DNA of 64,000 bases from Streptomyces paludis (GCF_003344965.1 NZ_CP031194.1:6138001-6202000); one strand, 5' to 3'; counted from the first letter of the stretch, positions 1 to 8,689 are shown. The notes: generated from the sequence alone by a model not told the origin. Made by a program: numbers and translations.

Positions 1-2
1 GG

Positions 3-155
3 TGCGACGTGGATGATCCGCAGGACGAGATACACATCCAGCACGCCTTGTCCTTCCCAGCCGAGGACGATGAGACACCCGTGATCGCCTTCACCCACCT
101 ACGCGTGGTGCCCGTTCTCCGCCATGTCGGCTGGCTTTCCATGGTCGCCGTGTAA
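3..155 (+). CDS. C-terminal end of an unidentified protein (partial)
   Basis: An open frame enters the window from the left and ends at a TAA at 153-155. The 50 visible residues mix acidic and hydrophobic segments with no motif I recognise. No start lies in the window, so this is the tail of a gene whose body is outside. It could also be a chance open frame; the GC-rich third positions favour coding. No function is proposed. Confidence 0.4.
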   Translation, partial: CDVDDPQDEIHIQHALSFPAEDDETPVIAFTHLRVVPVLRHVGWLSMVAV

Positions 156-205
156 CACACGGCGCTGGACGTCAGGCGCGTACGTCGCCTGCCTGCGCAG
201 CGACC

Positions 206-466
206 ATGAGACGCACAGCGCCTGACAATGAGGGGGTACCCGTGAGTGATCACCGACCGAGCCAGCGCGTCAGTCTGGAGAAAGCGATCCGCGCGCTTCG
301 CGGCCTATGGGACACCCAGCGCGCGCATACCACACTGCGCGACGCCGGTCATGAGCCAGAGGAAAAGCACACGCGGCAGATTCTCCGCGATCTCGCGAGC
401 AGCGGCCTACTGGTCAAGGTGCAGGACCGGCCGGTCCTATACCGCACAGAGCCTATGAACGAGTGA
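206..466 (+). CDS. Small winged-helix-like protein
   Basis: A small basic protein of up to 86 residues whose C-terminal half reads like a winged helix: a recognition-type segment (EKHTRQILRDLASSGLLVK) followed by a short strand pair. This pattern is common in small actinomycete regulators and in wing domains fused to nucleases. The start may be ATG at 206 or GTG at 241, which follows a purine-rich stretch (agggggtacc). It sits just upstream of a fragment of a DUF5655-type gene and may once have belonged to that unit. Function unproven. Confidence 0.5.
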   Translation: MRRTAPDNEGVPVSDHRPSQRVSLEKAIRALRGLWDTQRAHTTLRDAGHEPEEKHTRQILRDLASSGLLVKVQDRPVLYRTEPMNE

Positions 467-539
467 GGCAGGCCCTCACGCGGCACGGGGCCCGAAGGGC
501 ATGAGGTTGGTGCACTGGACCGTACCGCCCAGTTCAGAG

Positions 540-662
540 AAGGTGTGATCAATCAGGGCCTGTACTACATGGCCTGGCTCACCGCGCACAGCAGCGCCTT
601 CGACAGCCTGGCCCGCGACCGGCTCGGGGTACCAGCCGCGGCCCAGGTCCTGTGGAGCGCAC
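540..662 (+). pseudogene. Fragment of a DUF5655-type nuclease-like gene
   Basis: The frame reads GVINQGLYYMAW and, further on, LGVPAAAQVLWS. This parallels GVINQGLFYLAW and LGVTAVSQVLWS in the intact gene at 9566-10456. Only about 41 codons of the middle of the gene remain. The left limit is abrupt and the right limit is the CTAG target site of the IS701-family element; the gene does not resume beyond that element. It is therefore a paralogous remnant that was already broken when, or after, the element arrived. Confidence 0.75.
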
Positions 663-2119
663 CTAGTACTCCAGTCTGGTTTCGCGATCTTGTGGCGTAC
701 CCGGTTGGGAACAGGTACGGCCACCGCGTGATCATCGGTTGGTGTGTGGACAAACGAAGATCGTGCGGTGGCCGCGGGCCATAGCGTAGACCCTGCCCGC
801 TGGCGGGAAATGTTCGACCGGGCCATGGCCCGGATCGCGGGCCGCTTTGGCCGAGTTGAGCCGAGGGCGAGTGCCCGCGCCTGTCTCCTCGGGCTGCTGT
901 CGCAAGCAGAGCGGAAGAACTGCTGGCAGCTGGCCGAGCAAGCCGGACACATCCGGCCGGGGCCCATGCAACGGCTGTTGCGCTACGCCCGCTGGGACGC
1001 CGATGCCGTCCGCGACGATGTCCGCACTTACGCCGTCGATCACCTCGGCAGCAACGGCGGTGTGCTGATCGTGGACGGGACCGGCTTCGTGAAGAAGGGC
1101 CGGGCTTCGGCGGGCGTCCAGCGGCAGTACACCGGCACCGCCGGGCGCATCGAGAACTCCCAGGTCGGTGTCTTCCTCGCTTACGCCACCAGCAGGGGAC
1201 GGGCATTGATCGACCGCCGGCTCTACCTGCCGGGGCAGTCCTGGTGCTCCGACCCCGAGCGCCGCCGGGCGGCCGGGATACCCGAGACGGTGCAGTTCGC
1301 GACCAAACCCCGCCCGGCCTGGGAGATGATCGCCGCCGCGCTGGACGCCGTCGTGCAGGCACCGTGGGTGACCGGTGACGAAGCCTACGGCCAGGACCCG
1401 CAGCTGCGCGCCGCCCTGGAGACACGCGGGACCGGCTACGTTCTCGCGGTCGCCTGCTCGACGCGGGTGCGGATCAACCAGGGCCGAACCCCCGTCCGCG
1501 CTGACACCGTCGCCGACCGACTGCCCGCCACCGCCTGGCAGCGGCACAGCGCAGGCCCTGGCGCGAAGGGCCCGCGCTACTACGACTGGGCCTGGATCCA
1601 CATCGGCACCGACAACCACCGCCACCTGCTCGTCCGCCGCAACCGCACCAGCGGTGAACTGGCCTTCTACCTGTGCTGGTCACCCACCTCGGTCAGCCTT
1701 GCGGAACTCGTCCGCGTCGCTGGCGTCCGCTGGAGCGTCGAGGAGTGCTTCCAGGCCGCGAAGAGCCAGGTCGGACTCGACCACTACCAGGTCAGGCACT
1801 GGACCTCATGGCACCGGCACATCACACTCGCCATGCTCGCTCTGGTCTTCCTGGCCGCCGTCGCCGCCGACGCGGCACCGAAGCGGCCCACCCATCCGCA
1901 CCGCCCAGCCCGCAGCAGCGAACCGATCCCCTTGACCGTCCCGGAGATCCGCCACCTGCTCACCACCGTCCTCGGCCCACCGGCCGTGACCGCAGCCAGG
2001 ATGCTGCACTGGTCAATCTGGCGCAGACGCCACCAGGCAACAGCCCGGCTCAGCCACTACCGACGACGAGCCGCCGACGAGACCGGCGGATAGCTCACGA
2101 AACCGCACTGGAGTACTAG
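663..2119. mobile_element. Intact IS701-family insertion sequence with CTAG target duplication
   Basis: The element occupies 667-2115. Its ends are inverted repeats: the left end reads tactccagtctggtttcg and the right end is its complement with two mismatches. The direct repeat CTAG flanks it at 663-666 and 2116-2119. IS701 elements are known to insert at and duplicate a 4-bp YTAR target, which fits. It carries one full-length transposase gene. Matched target copies and an intact frame point to a fairly recent insertion. Confidence 0.9.
744..2093 (+). CDS. IS701-family DDE transposase
   Basis: The 449-residue protein is a full-length IS701-type transposase. Landmarks are the first catalytic Asp region (VLIVDGTGFVKKG, about residue 110), the segment around VTGDEAYG (about residue 212, second Asp) and the C-terminal VRWSVEECFQAAKSQVGL, which holds the catalytic Glu. 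The start is GTG at 744, 77 bp inside the left inverted repeat. The stop lies 22 bp from the right end, so the gene fills the element. It cuts and rejoins DNA at the element ends. Confidence 0.9.
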   Translation: MWTNEDRAVAAGHSVDPARWREMFDRAMARIAGRFGRVEPRASARACLLGLLSQAERKNCWQLAEQAGHIRPGPMQRLLRYARWDADAVRDDVRTYAVDHLGSNGGVLIVDGTGFVKKGRASAGVQRQYTGTAGRIENSQVGVFLAYATSRGRALIDRRLYLPGQSWCSDPERRRAAGIPETVQFATKPRPAWEMIAAALDAVVQAPWVTGDEAYGQDPQLRAALETRGTGYVLAVACSTRVRINQGRTPVRADTVADRLPATAWQRHSAGPGAKGPRYYDWAWIHIGTDNHRHLLVRRNRTSGELAFYLCWSPTSVSLAELVRVAGVRWSVEECFQAAKSQVGLDHYQVRHWTSWHRHITLAMLALVFLAAVAADAAPKRPTHPHRPARSSEPIPLTVPEIRHLLTTVLGPPAVTAARMLHWSIWRRRHQATARLSHYRRRAADETGG

Positions 2120-2147
2120 TATCCCGAGTCTCGGAAGCGCTGCATAA

Positions 2148-2548
2148 CTAGGACTTGGGGCTCGGCAAGCGGTTGAGGTAGCCGGCGAGACGTTCGAAGA
2201 TCTCGTCGGCGGACTTGGTCCAGGTGAACGGCTTGGGGTCTTCGTTCCAGTGGGCGATCCAGTCGCGGATGTCTTTCTCCAGCGCCTGGACGTTCTTGTG
2301 GACTCCGCGTCGTATCTGCTTGTCCGTCAGCAGGCCGAACCACCGCTCGACTTGGTTGAGCCAGGAGGAACTGGTGGGCGTGAAGTGCATGTGGAACCGC
2401 GGGTGCGCGAGCAGCCACTTCTGGATGACGGGGGTCTTGTGGGTGGCGTAGTTGTCACAGATCAGGTGGACGTCGAACTCGGCAGGCACTTCCTTGTCCA
2501 GCTTGGCGAGGAACTTCTTGAATGAGGTGATCCCCGTGGTGTGGACAC
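2148..2548 (-). pseudogene. IS630-family transposase, C-terminal fragment
   Basis: Read leftward, the frame contains HLICDNYATHK, HFTPTSSSWLNQVERWF and a C-terminal HWNEDPKPFTWTKSADEI. These are characteristic of the catalytic C-terminal half of IS630/Tc1-like transposases, including the second Asp of the DDE triad (CDN) and the Glu of NQVERWF. The N-terminal half is missing: upstream of about 2548 the frame loses similarity. It cannot encode an active enzyme. Confidence 0.8.
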
Positions 2549-2714
2549 ACCTGACAATGGATCTTGTTGATCCTGGAAGGTGTAGATCTCTGTGGCACGG
2601 CCCTCGAAGTACAGTGCGGAGTTCCGGTCCGACGCGATCGCGTTGTGGCAGGCTTCGGCCGGAAGGCGGACGTGAAGTTCCCCCCCCCCCCCCCGCGAAG
2701 TGGACAGCGGGTGT
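2549..2714. other. Unassigned junction between two IS fragments, with a 15-base C run
   Basis: This stretch separates the IS630 and IS3 fragments. It holds no frame I can assign. On the plus strand there is an unbroken run of 15 C residues at 2680-2694. It probably consists of mobile-element ends joined by successive insertions or deletions. Confidence 0.4.
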
Positions 2715-2972
2715 TTACGCTGCCGGGACGAGGTTCTGCCTGAGCAAGGATCTCGTTTCGAGGGGAGTGACGTACCCGTAGTCGGGGTGCCGACGGAGCT
2801 GGCTGCGGTTGTACTCGACCTCGACGTAGCGGAAAACGTCGGCCCGGGCGGCCTCGCGGGTCTCCCGCATGATCGTCCCGATCTCCGCTTTCAGGATGGC
2901 GAACCAGCTTTCCGCGGCGGCATTATCGTAACAAGAGCCGACGCGCCCCATCGACTGCCTCATGCGCAACTT
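2715..2972 (-). pseudogene. IS3-family transposase (OrfB), C-terminal fragment
   Basis: The leftward frame reads RQSMGRVGSCYDNAAAES, then GTIMRETREAARADVFRYVE, and ends with the usual RHPDYGYVTPLE. This is the C-terminal third of the IS3 OrfB integrase domain: the CYDNAAAE segment carries the catalytic Asp and Glu region. The first two thirds are absent, since similarity stops at about 2972. It is a dead fragment trapped between other IS debris. Confidence 0.85.
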
Positions 2973-3031
2973 ACTTATTTCGCTGCGGAATTCGTCACTC
3001 GTGTACTGATTCTCCTTGTCCGGCCCCTCGC

Positions 3032-3447
3032 CTACGGGGTCGCTTTGTCTCTTTGCCGCAGCCCCTTTTCCTCCCCCACGGCCTTCTCCAGATCCTCAAG
3101 GAGTTCCGGGTCGACCACCATGCCCGCCGCGTGGTGATGCGCGCGGGCGACGGTCGAGTCCACGCTGACCAGGCTGAGGTCGACGTCATCGCGGGCCGCC
3201 GCCTCGGCGATCATCGCGTCCATGAGGACCTGGAAGACCCCGTCACGCGCCCACATCCGGAACCGGTCGTAGATCGTCGACCAGGAGCCGTAGCTCTCCG
3301 GCACATCCCGCCAGGGACAGCCGGTACGGAACCGCCACATCACCGCGTTGAAGTAGCTGCGCAGGTCAGGGATCGGCCCAAACGCGCCCAGCGGCAGGTG
3401 CGGCTCGATCAATCCCACTCGGCATCAGTCAGATCACCACGAGTCAC
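3032..3447 (-). pseudogene. IS5-family transposase OrfA, with OrfB lost
   Basis: Starting at GTG 3447 (VTRGDLTDAEWGLIEPHLP) the frame gives a typical IS5/IS427-group first ORF. It has the DUF4096-like region (YFNAVMWRFRTGCPWRDVPE) and the segment DLSLVSVDSTVARAHHHAAG containing the first catalytic Asp. In this group a second frame completes the enzyme after a programmed shift. Here the second frame runs only a few tens of residues before the junction with the IS3 fragment at about 2990. The transposase is incomplete. Confidence 0.8.
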
Positions 3448-3895
3448 GCGACCGGTCTACCGCATCCAGCACCCTCCTGAAGCCGGAATGGCCGATCCCG
3501 TGATCTCAATCCAGAACACGCCCTAGCCCGGCCGGTCATCCGGTGGATTTCGACCTTGTGCCGCAGTTCCAGAAACATGAAGTACGTGCTCAGTGACTGT
3601 GACCGGCCCAGCCAGATGCCGCTGGGCGAGTGCCGCAGTACCTTCCCGAAAGAACGCTTCAGGAATCCCGAAGTCGCTTAGCCCGACAGAGCACACGAAG
3701 GAGAAAGAAGCCCCTGGCCACCAGCCCGGAGACTCGGTGTGGCTCAAGAGGACTCGCGGGATGTCGCACAGCCGTACCGCGACAGCAGCCCGATGGAAGA
3801 GCGAGAAACCACCGTGCCCCCTCCCACCGGTCTGCGGCGACCCCCTGGGTTGCCTTGCCCGTTCATCCGTGGCTGGCTGAGCGCTGAGCTCAGTG
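3448..3895. other. Gap between IS5 fragment and oxygenase gene; nothing confident
   Basis: About 450 bp with several short overlapping frames on both strands, none with a ribosome-binding site or recognisable motif. The first 90 bp are probably the outer end of the IS5-type element. The rest may be the decayed 3' flank of the cassette whose last gene ends at 3896. Confidence 0.4.
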
Positions 3896-5371
3896 TCACG
3901 GGCCGGGCCGGGACGTGCGCGTGTGGCGGAACGCGGCTGACCGCCAAGCGGGGATCAGCTCATGAGACTCGCTCATGGGATCGGGGTGGTGCATCTCCCG
4001 ATGGTGGACCTCGTCCTCCCGTTCCCCGTAGAGCATCGTGATGTTGACTCTGAGGTTCTCGTAGCCGGGGCGGAACGAGACTCCCGCGCTCGCGTGAAAG
4101 AGGTCAGAGTTGAAAATCACCGCACGGTTGGCCCGGTACGGAATGTTCATGGCGCGCGAGTGCTGTCGCTGGAGGAAGGGCTTGATGACGTCTGTGCGTC
4201 CGTTGTATGTGTCGAAGTCCCAGCTGAGCGGGGCATCGACGTCGTAGACCACCAGTCCGCCGGACTCAGGATCGAGATTGGCCTCGTCGGGAGTGATCCA
4301 GAAGTTGACGTTGACTGCCGCGAAGTCGGCATGGGTGGTCGCGTCCGCAGGCAGCTCGGGCCCGCACTTGAAACCCCACAGCTGCCGCAGCGGGTAGCGG
4401 TAGCCGATCATCCGCGGCAGCGCCTCCCGCAGCTCCTCGCCGATCTGCAGCAGTAGCGGGCAGTTGAACCCATCCTGGAAGAAGGCTCCAAGCCGGCCAT
4501 GGGCGTACCGGCTGCCGGACCAGATCGTCGACTCCAGACAGAACTTCCGAAGCCCGTCCAATGCGGCCGGGGAGAGGAAGTTGTCGACGTAGACGACGCC
4601 GGGCGGTGTGTCCAGGTACATGCGCTCGACGGCATCCCGGTCCCACTTGTCTGAGAGTGCCCGCGTGACACGGGGAGTCTCGCGGGTGTGCAAAAGCCGG
4701 TTGTACGCGTGGCCGATGGCGCGGCTTTCGTTGCTGTCCAGCTCCTGCCGAGCTTCGGGGCCACGCGGCATCAGACGGTCGATCAAATCCTCGTACGCAT
4801 CGATCACGGGTTCAATCTCTGTCCCCAGCACGCCCTGGCGCCGCAGGTACCTGAACTGATCGGCATCGTGGCGCAGTTTGGGAATACTGGGTGGGTACGA
4901 CGGCGACGGGTCCACGTGCCCAGGCGGGTTGAGGCCCTCGCCCCAGCGAAGTCGTGCAGTCATCGCGGCGTACTGGCCCGCCAGCGTCAGGTCGCGCGCC
5001 TTGAGCGCATTGTTCACCAAGCCCTGGATCCAAGCGAGGCCGTCGTCGCCTTGGTTCAGCTCAGCTCTGAAGAGCGGCAACGCCTCTTCGTCACGGCCCA
5101 GTCGGAGCAGCAGCTTTGCCAGATTACGGCGGGCCAGGCGAAGCTCCTTGTCCCGGCTAAGGGCTTGGCGGTACAGGGACTCAGCGGACGTCAGGTCGCC
5201 GAGTCGCTGTCGTGTCCACCCCAAGTTGTTGTAAGCCATGGCGCACTCGGGATCGAGCGTGATCGCCTGGCTGAAGCATTGCTCGGCGTCGGTGAACTGC
5301 CCCGCTCGGGAAAGCCGATGACCAAATTCGAGCAGTCGTGAGGTACCGAGCGGCGTGGGCTTCACGTTCAC
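3896..5371 (-). CDS. TPR protein fused to a 2-oxoglutarate/Fe(II) dioxygenase
   Basis: The 491-residue protein has two parts. The first 130 or so residues hold at least two TPR units ([38 protein letters not shown]), a peptide-binding scaffold. The C-terminal half is a prolyl-hydroxylase-like double-stranded beta helix. The iron ligands are visible as H347 and D349 (THADF) and H426 (SDLFHAS), with a 2-oxoglutarate-binding Arg near residue 440 ([10 protein letters not shown]). The start is GTG 5371, which overlaps the stop of the upstream repeat-protein gene (GTGA), so the two are translationally coupled. The open frame extends upstream, but only as a shadow of that gene. By family it should hydroxylate a protein or peptide; the coupled repeat protein is the obvious candidate substrate (inference). 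Confidence 0.85.
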   Translation of the reverse strand: MNVKPTPLGTSRLLEFGHRLSRAGQFTDAEQCFSQAITLDPECAMAYNNLGWTRQRLGDLTSAESLYRQALSRDKELRLARRNLAKLLLRLGRDEEALPLFRAELNQGDDGLAWIQGLVNNALKARDLTLAGQYAAMTARLRWGEGLNPPGHVDPSPSYPPSIPKLRHDADQFRYLRRQGVLGTEIEPVIDAYEDLIDRLMPRGPEARQELDSNESRAIGHAYNRLLHTRETPRVTRALSDKWDRDAVERMYLDTPPGVVYVDNFLSPAALDGLRKFCLESTIWSGSRYAHGRLGAFFQDGFNCPLLLQIGEELREALPRMIGYRYPLRQLWGFKCGPELPADATTHADFAAVNVNFWITPDEANLDPESGGLVVYDVDAPLSWDFDTYNGRTDVIKPFLQRQHSRAMNIPYRANRAVIFNSDLFHASAGVSFRPGYENLRVNITMLYGEREDEVHHREMHHPDPMSESHELIPAWRSAAFRHTRTSRPGP

Positions 5372-6396
5372 TGGTGTCGTCCCAGGGCGCCGGCCTCTTG
5401 AAGGCTGGTGGCGTATTGCGCGATGGCGTCGAGGGTCACCATCACGTAGCTGGGACCGAACTGGCCGAACCGCTCGCCAGTGCCAGCGTGACCTGTGCCT
5501 GGATCGGTATGCGTAAAAGGACTCCGGGTAAACGGGTCTGTGCCCGTCCCAGTACCGGTTCCCGTTTGGGTGATGAACGTGCTCCAAGTGATAGCGGTCA
5601 GCGTGCCTGTGCCGGTTCCACCGTCTCCCGTCCCGGTTCCAGTACCCGTCCCGGTTCCACCGTCTCCCGTCCCGGTTCCAGTACCCGTCCCGGTTCCACC
5701 GTCTCCCGTCCCGGTTCCAGTACCCGTCCCGGTTCCACCGTCTCCCGTCCCGGTTCCAGTACCCGTCCCGGTTCCACCGTCTCCCGTCCCGGTTCCAGTA
5801 CCCGTCCCGGTTCCACCGTCTCCCGTCCCGGTTCCAGTACCCGTCCCGGTTCCACCGTCTCCCGTCCCGGTTCCAGTACCCGTCCCGGTTCCACCGTCTC
5901 CCGTGCCAGCCGTGACGGTTCCCGTGCCGTCGCTCGTGCCGGTGAGCATGATGTCGCCCGCGCCGATGTCACCAAGTGCCCCGAGGTTGAAGATGAAGTG
6001 CATAAGGTCTTCATCGAGTACGGCGACACTTCGCTCCGGAGCCGAAGCCCGGACGAGTGCGAGCACCACGTCCTTCCCACCGTACTTGACGACTGCGTCC
6101 GAGAATTCCTTGACGAACTCCTCCCCTGATGGCACATCACCGCTCTGTCTCAGGGCATACCCGTGGAGCCACGACCGTAGATCGCGATTTGCGACCACCG
6201 AGTACAGCAACTGATTGCTGACCGACGCCTGCTCAGGTTCCACTCGTGTGCCGTAGACATATTCCGAGAGGACTTCCGTCGGCCCGGTGACGAACTGCTC
6301 CCGCAGCAGAAAGTCGGTCGACATTGCCCGGAACAGTGCATCGGCTCGGCGGACAGTACCCGCGCGCCGCAGGGTCTGGGATTCGCTCCCGGTCAT
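5368..6396 (-). CDS. Protein with 13-residue Gly/Thr/Asp tandem repeats, possible modified precursor
   Basis: The 342-residue protein has a non-repetitive helical N-terminal region of about 140 residues. It contains [17 protein letters not shown] followed by [12 protein letters not shown], loosely like leader regions of large RiPP precursors. A central tract follows in which [13 protein letters not shown] is repeated about seven times (eight GDGG motifs). The tail of about 90 residues starts with [20 protein letters not shown]. The start ATG 6396 has a good GGAGG site 8 bases upstream. The stop overlaps the GTG of the oxygenase gene. There is no signal peptide or transmembrane segment. The repeat could be a flexible linker, an extended scaffold or a multi-core substrate. 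The opposite strand of the repeat is also open (Pro/Val), but has no support of its own. Confidence 0.8.
   Translation of the reverse strand: MTGSESQTLRRAGTVRRADALFRAMSTDFLLREQFVTGPTEVLSEYVYGTRVEPEQASVSNQLLYSVVANRDLRSWLHGYALRQSGDVPSGEEFVKEFSDAVVKYGGKDVVLALVRASAPERSVAVLDEDLMHFIFNLGALGDIGAGDIMLTGTSDGTGTVTAGTGDGGTGTGTGTGTGDGGTGTGTGTGTGDGGTGTGTGTGTGDGGTGTGTGTGTGDGGTGTGTGTGTGDGGTGTGTGTGTGDGGTGTGTGTGTGDGGTGTGTLTAITWSTFITQTGTGTGTGTDPFTRSPFTHTDPGTGHAGTGERFGQFGPSYVMVTLDAIAQYATSLQEAGALGRHQ
5612..5905. repeat. 39-bp tandem repeat, about seven copies
   Basis: A 39-bp unit beginning ggttccaccgtctcccgtcc is repeated head to tail, nearly perfectly, about 7 times plus a partial copy. It encodes the 13-residue repeat of the minus-strand gene. 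The unit length is a multiple of three, so copy-number changes would preserve the frame. The near identity of units points to recent expansion or ongoing homogenisation. Confidence 0.9.
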
Positions 6397-6399
6397 CCG

Positions 6400-6410
6400 T
6401 ATACCTCCAG
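6400..6410 (-). promoter_or_regulatory. Ribosome-binding site of the repeat-protein gene
   Basis: Read on the minus strand, the sequence tctggaggtatacggATG places GGAGG 8 bases before the ATG at 6396. This fixes the start of the repeat protein. No gene precedes it within 160 bp, so it could be transcribed from its own promoter in 6397-6559 or together with the propeller gene. Confidence 0.6.
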
Positions 6411-6559
6411 AGACGTTAAGGCGTACGGTAACCGTTTGACGACTCTCTGTATGTACTCCGTTACGGGGATCCCGGTGCGAGAGACGGTCCCGCTGCCTCC
6501 GGCCGGCCAGGTGCTGGACGAACGTCAGTCAGCGGACTCTGACAGTTCTGGAACGCTGG

Positions 6560-8182
6560 TCATGGTTTCTGCGGACGCGGGTGGAGGGCGTACACGTGTC
6601 CGTCGGCCGAGGATACGATTACGCAGTCGCCGGTCAGAGCGGTCGCGCCCGACATGACCGCGCCGCCGGTGCGGAACAGGCCAATGGGGCGACCAGTTGG
6701 TGAGATGAACCGCACGGAACCGTCGCTGCAGCCCACCGCGATCGTCCCGTCCGCGAGCCGGCTGATCGCCCCGCGCGCCCACGGTCCGACGGGGGCCACC
6801 CAGGCCAGACGTCCGGATCGGCGCTCTACCGCGAAGAGGTGCCCGTCCCCGGCGACGTAGACGTTGCCGTCGGCGACCAGAGGCGCGGTGTAAAGGCACC
6901 GTCCGAGCCTGCGCCGCCATCGGATGGCGCCATCTGCCACGTCCAGGGTTGTGAGAACACCGTCGAAGTCGGCGCAGTAGCAGGTGCCCGTGTCGTCGAC
7001 AACGAGGTCGGCCTTGACCGGCGCGTCGAGCGCCCGACGCCAGTAGGGCTGTTGCTCGTCGCCCATGGGGAAGGCAGTGACTGTCCCGGAATTGTCTGAG
7101 GCCAGGACGGCCTTGGTGGTGACCACCGCAGGCCGGGCGTGGGCGTACCCGGAGAGGGGCCGGCGCCACGACACGGTGCCGTCGGAGGAACATACGCGCA
7201 GCAGGGCACCCGCGTGGGGCATCTGTGTAACGGGGACGACGATGTGTCCGGTCCCGTCGTCCGCCAGGCCCGCGCCGATGCGCTCAGCGCACAGGGTCGC
7301 CCATCGTAGACGCCCGGTGCTGCGTTCGACGCAGCGCAGCACGCCGTCGTCGCTGCCGATGACGATGCCGTGCGGGGTGAACAGAGGTGTGCAGTGTGTG
7401 GGCGAAGGCGCGTCCGGGTCGCCGAGCGGCACCCGCCAGCGGAGGCATCCGGAGAGATCGACGGCGTGCAGCTGCCCCCGGTTCGATCCGAAGATGACGA
7501 GGTCCCCGTCACGCGCCGGGCGCGAGAACGGGACATCGTCGCCGCCGTTGACGCCCCCGAGCCGCCATCGCACCTGCGGGGCGGCGACCTCTTCCCCGCT
7601 CTCCGCGATCCCCAGCTCGCTGAGCGTGAACAGGTACCGCCGTGGCACGTCGTCGTGAGCACGATCGTCCCGGGCGATGCTGTCGAACCTGACCAGCGTG
7701 ACGACGACGACGGGCCGCAGGCCATGCTGCGAGACGGTCTCGACGACCCAGCCCGCGGTGGCCCCGCTGCTTTCGAGGTCGTCCACGACGGCGACGGCGG
7801 ATCCGGGAGGCGGCAGGGGACCTTCCAGCTGTCTGCGTCTGCCGTACGCCTTCGGGCGCTCACGCACGAGGATCCCGTCGAGGAGGTCCCCACGCCGTGT
7901 CGACTCCAGCACGAGCGCCCCCACCAACGGCGCTCCGGACATGCCTGTACCGACGACTGCCTGCGGGCGGAACGGGGCCAGTAGTTCGTACAGCAGTCGG
8001 CTCACGGCGGGCAGCAGATCGGCTGCCAAAGCGACCTCACGGCAGTCGAGGATCCAGCCGAAGAGCCGTCCGTCCGTCCGCCACCCCTCGCCGGGATGGA
8101 AAGCGCGGTTGATCAGGGCGGCACGGACCGCGCTCAGGTCCTGCTCGGCCTGGCGGAGGCGCGGCGCGGTGTTGTCCGTGCT
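6560..8182 (-). CDS. Phosphoribosyltransferase fused to a PQQ-type beta-propeller
   Basis: Starting at GTG 8182 the protein has 540 residues. The N-terminal 200 form a type I phosphoribosyltransferase. The PRPP-binding signature is VAVVDDLESSGAT, and the flanking elements AVVGTGMSGAPLVGA and an RERPKAYG loop resemble orotate PRTases. The rest is a run of propeller blades (FGSNRGQLHAVDLSG; GSDDGVLRCVERSTG; ASDNSGTVTAFPMG; AGDGHLFAVERRSGRLAW) of the PQQ/quinoprotein-like type. There is no signal peptide, so it is cytoplasmic. PRTase domains fused to repeat sensors are known from conflict and stress-response operons; the substrate here cannot be told. The start overlaps the stop of the short upstream frame (GTGA). 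The 163-bp gap to the repeat-protein gene leaves co-transcription open. Confidence 0.85.
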   Translation of the reverse strand, partial: STDNTAPRLRQAEQDLSAVRAALINRAFHPGEGWRTDGRLFGWILDCREVALAADLLPAVSRLLYELLAPFRPQAVVGTGMSGAPLVGALVLESTRRGDLLDGILVRERPKAYGRRRQLEGPLPPPGSAVAVVDDLESSGATAGWVVETVSQHGLRPVVVVTLVRFDSIARDDRAHDDVPRRYLFTLSELGIAESGEEVAAPQVRWRLGGVNGGDDVPFSRPARDGDLVIFGSNRGQLHAVDLSGCLRWRVPLGDPDAPSPTHCTPLFTPHGIVIGSDDGVLRCVERSTGRLRWATLCAERIGAGLADDGTGHIVVPVTQMPHAGALLRVCSSDGTVSWRRPLSGYAHARPAVVTTKAVLASDNSGTVTAFPMGDEQQPYWRRALDAPVKADLVVDDTGTCYCADFDGVLTTLDVADGAIRWRRRLGRCLYTAPLVADGNVYVAGDGHLFAVERRSGRLAWVAPVGPWARGAISRLADGTIAVGCSDGSVRFISPTGRPIGLFRTGGAVMSGATALTGDCVIVSSADGHVYALHPRPQKP

Positions 8183-8442
8183 CACTGGCGGTGTACCAGA
8201 TGCTTGCGGAAGGCATGGGGCCACCACACCGGATCCTGCCCGGCTCCGTCCGGAACACCTGTGGTCAAGCCGACGGTCCGTGTAGCGAGTTGCGGGAAGT
8301 GCCGGTCGCCCTCCCGGGCACAGAACAGGAAGGTGATGTTGATCCGGCGGTTCGTGCCGCCGGAAGCGCAACCCGCCGGATCACATCCGTTTAGCAGAGG
8401 ACTGCTTGACGCGAGGGTCAGGTCATGACGATGGCATCCCAT
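8182..8442 (-). CDS. Short coupled ORF, probably the tail of a truncated gene
   Basis: An 86-residue frame ends with TGA overlapping the GTG of the PRTase-propeller gene. The C-terminal 55 residues (RRINITFLFCAREGDRHF, then GQDPVWWPHAFRKHLVHR) look like real protein sequence. The first 25 or so are less convincing. The region just upstream is IS debris (ISL3 fragment). I infer the C-terminal end of a larger gene cut off by rearrangement. No family recognised. Confidence 0.5.
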   Translation of the reverse strand: MGCHRHDLTLASSSPLLNGCDPAGCASGGTNRRINITFLFCAREGDRHFPQLATRTVGLTTGVPDGAGQDPVWWPHAFRKHLVHRQ

Positions 8443-8689
8443 GGCATTTTCCCCTCACGGATGTAACTCGTTTCCCTGGCGGAGAGGCCCGCCGGGCTCG
8501 CCAGAGGCATTGGGTGTGCGATGCGATGCGAGATGGCTCTCGTCCAGTAGAACTCTCGGAGGAGCCCGACGCATCTTGGCCGGTCGTAGCGCAGCCGGAG
8601 CAGGACTGCGGAGGGATCCACGTTGAGGGCTCCCGTCAGGCCACCAGGGCGTCCGCGTCCGTGAGCTGCGGTGCCGGCGTTTGAGTGCG

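Noticed and set aside
3523..3747. 74-codon minus-strand ORF between the IS5 fragment and the oxygenase gene
   Set aside because: No ribosome-binding site or motif, and competing frames of similar length lie on the other strand.
5612..5905. CRISPR array
   Set aside because: The 39-bp units abut directly with no unique spacers and are in frame with a coding sequence.
5495..6214. Plus-strand ORF with Pro-Val repeats over the 39-bp repeat
   Set aside because: It is the complement of the Gly/Thr repeat. It has no ribosome-binding site and its non-repeat parts do not look like protein, while the minus-strand gene has both.
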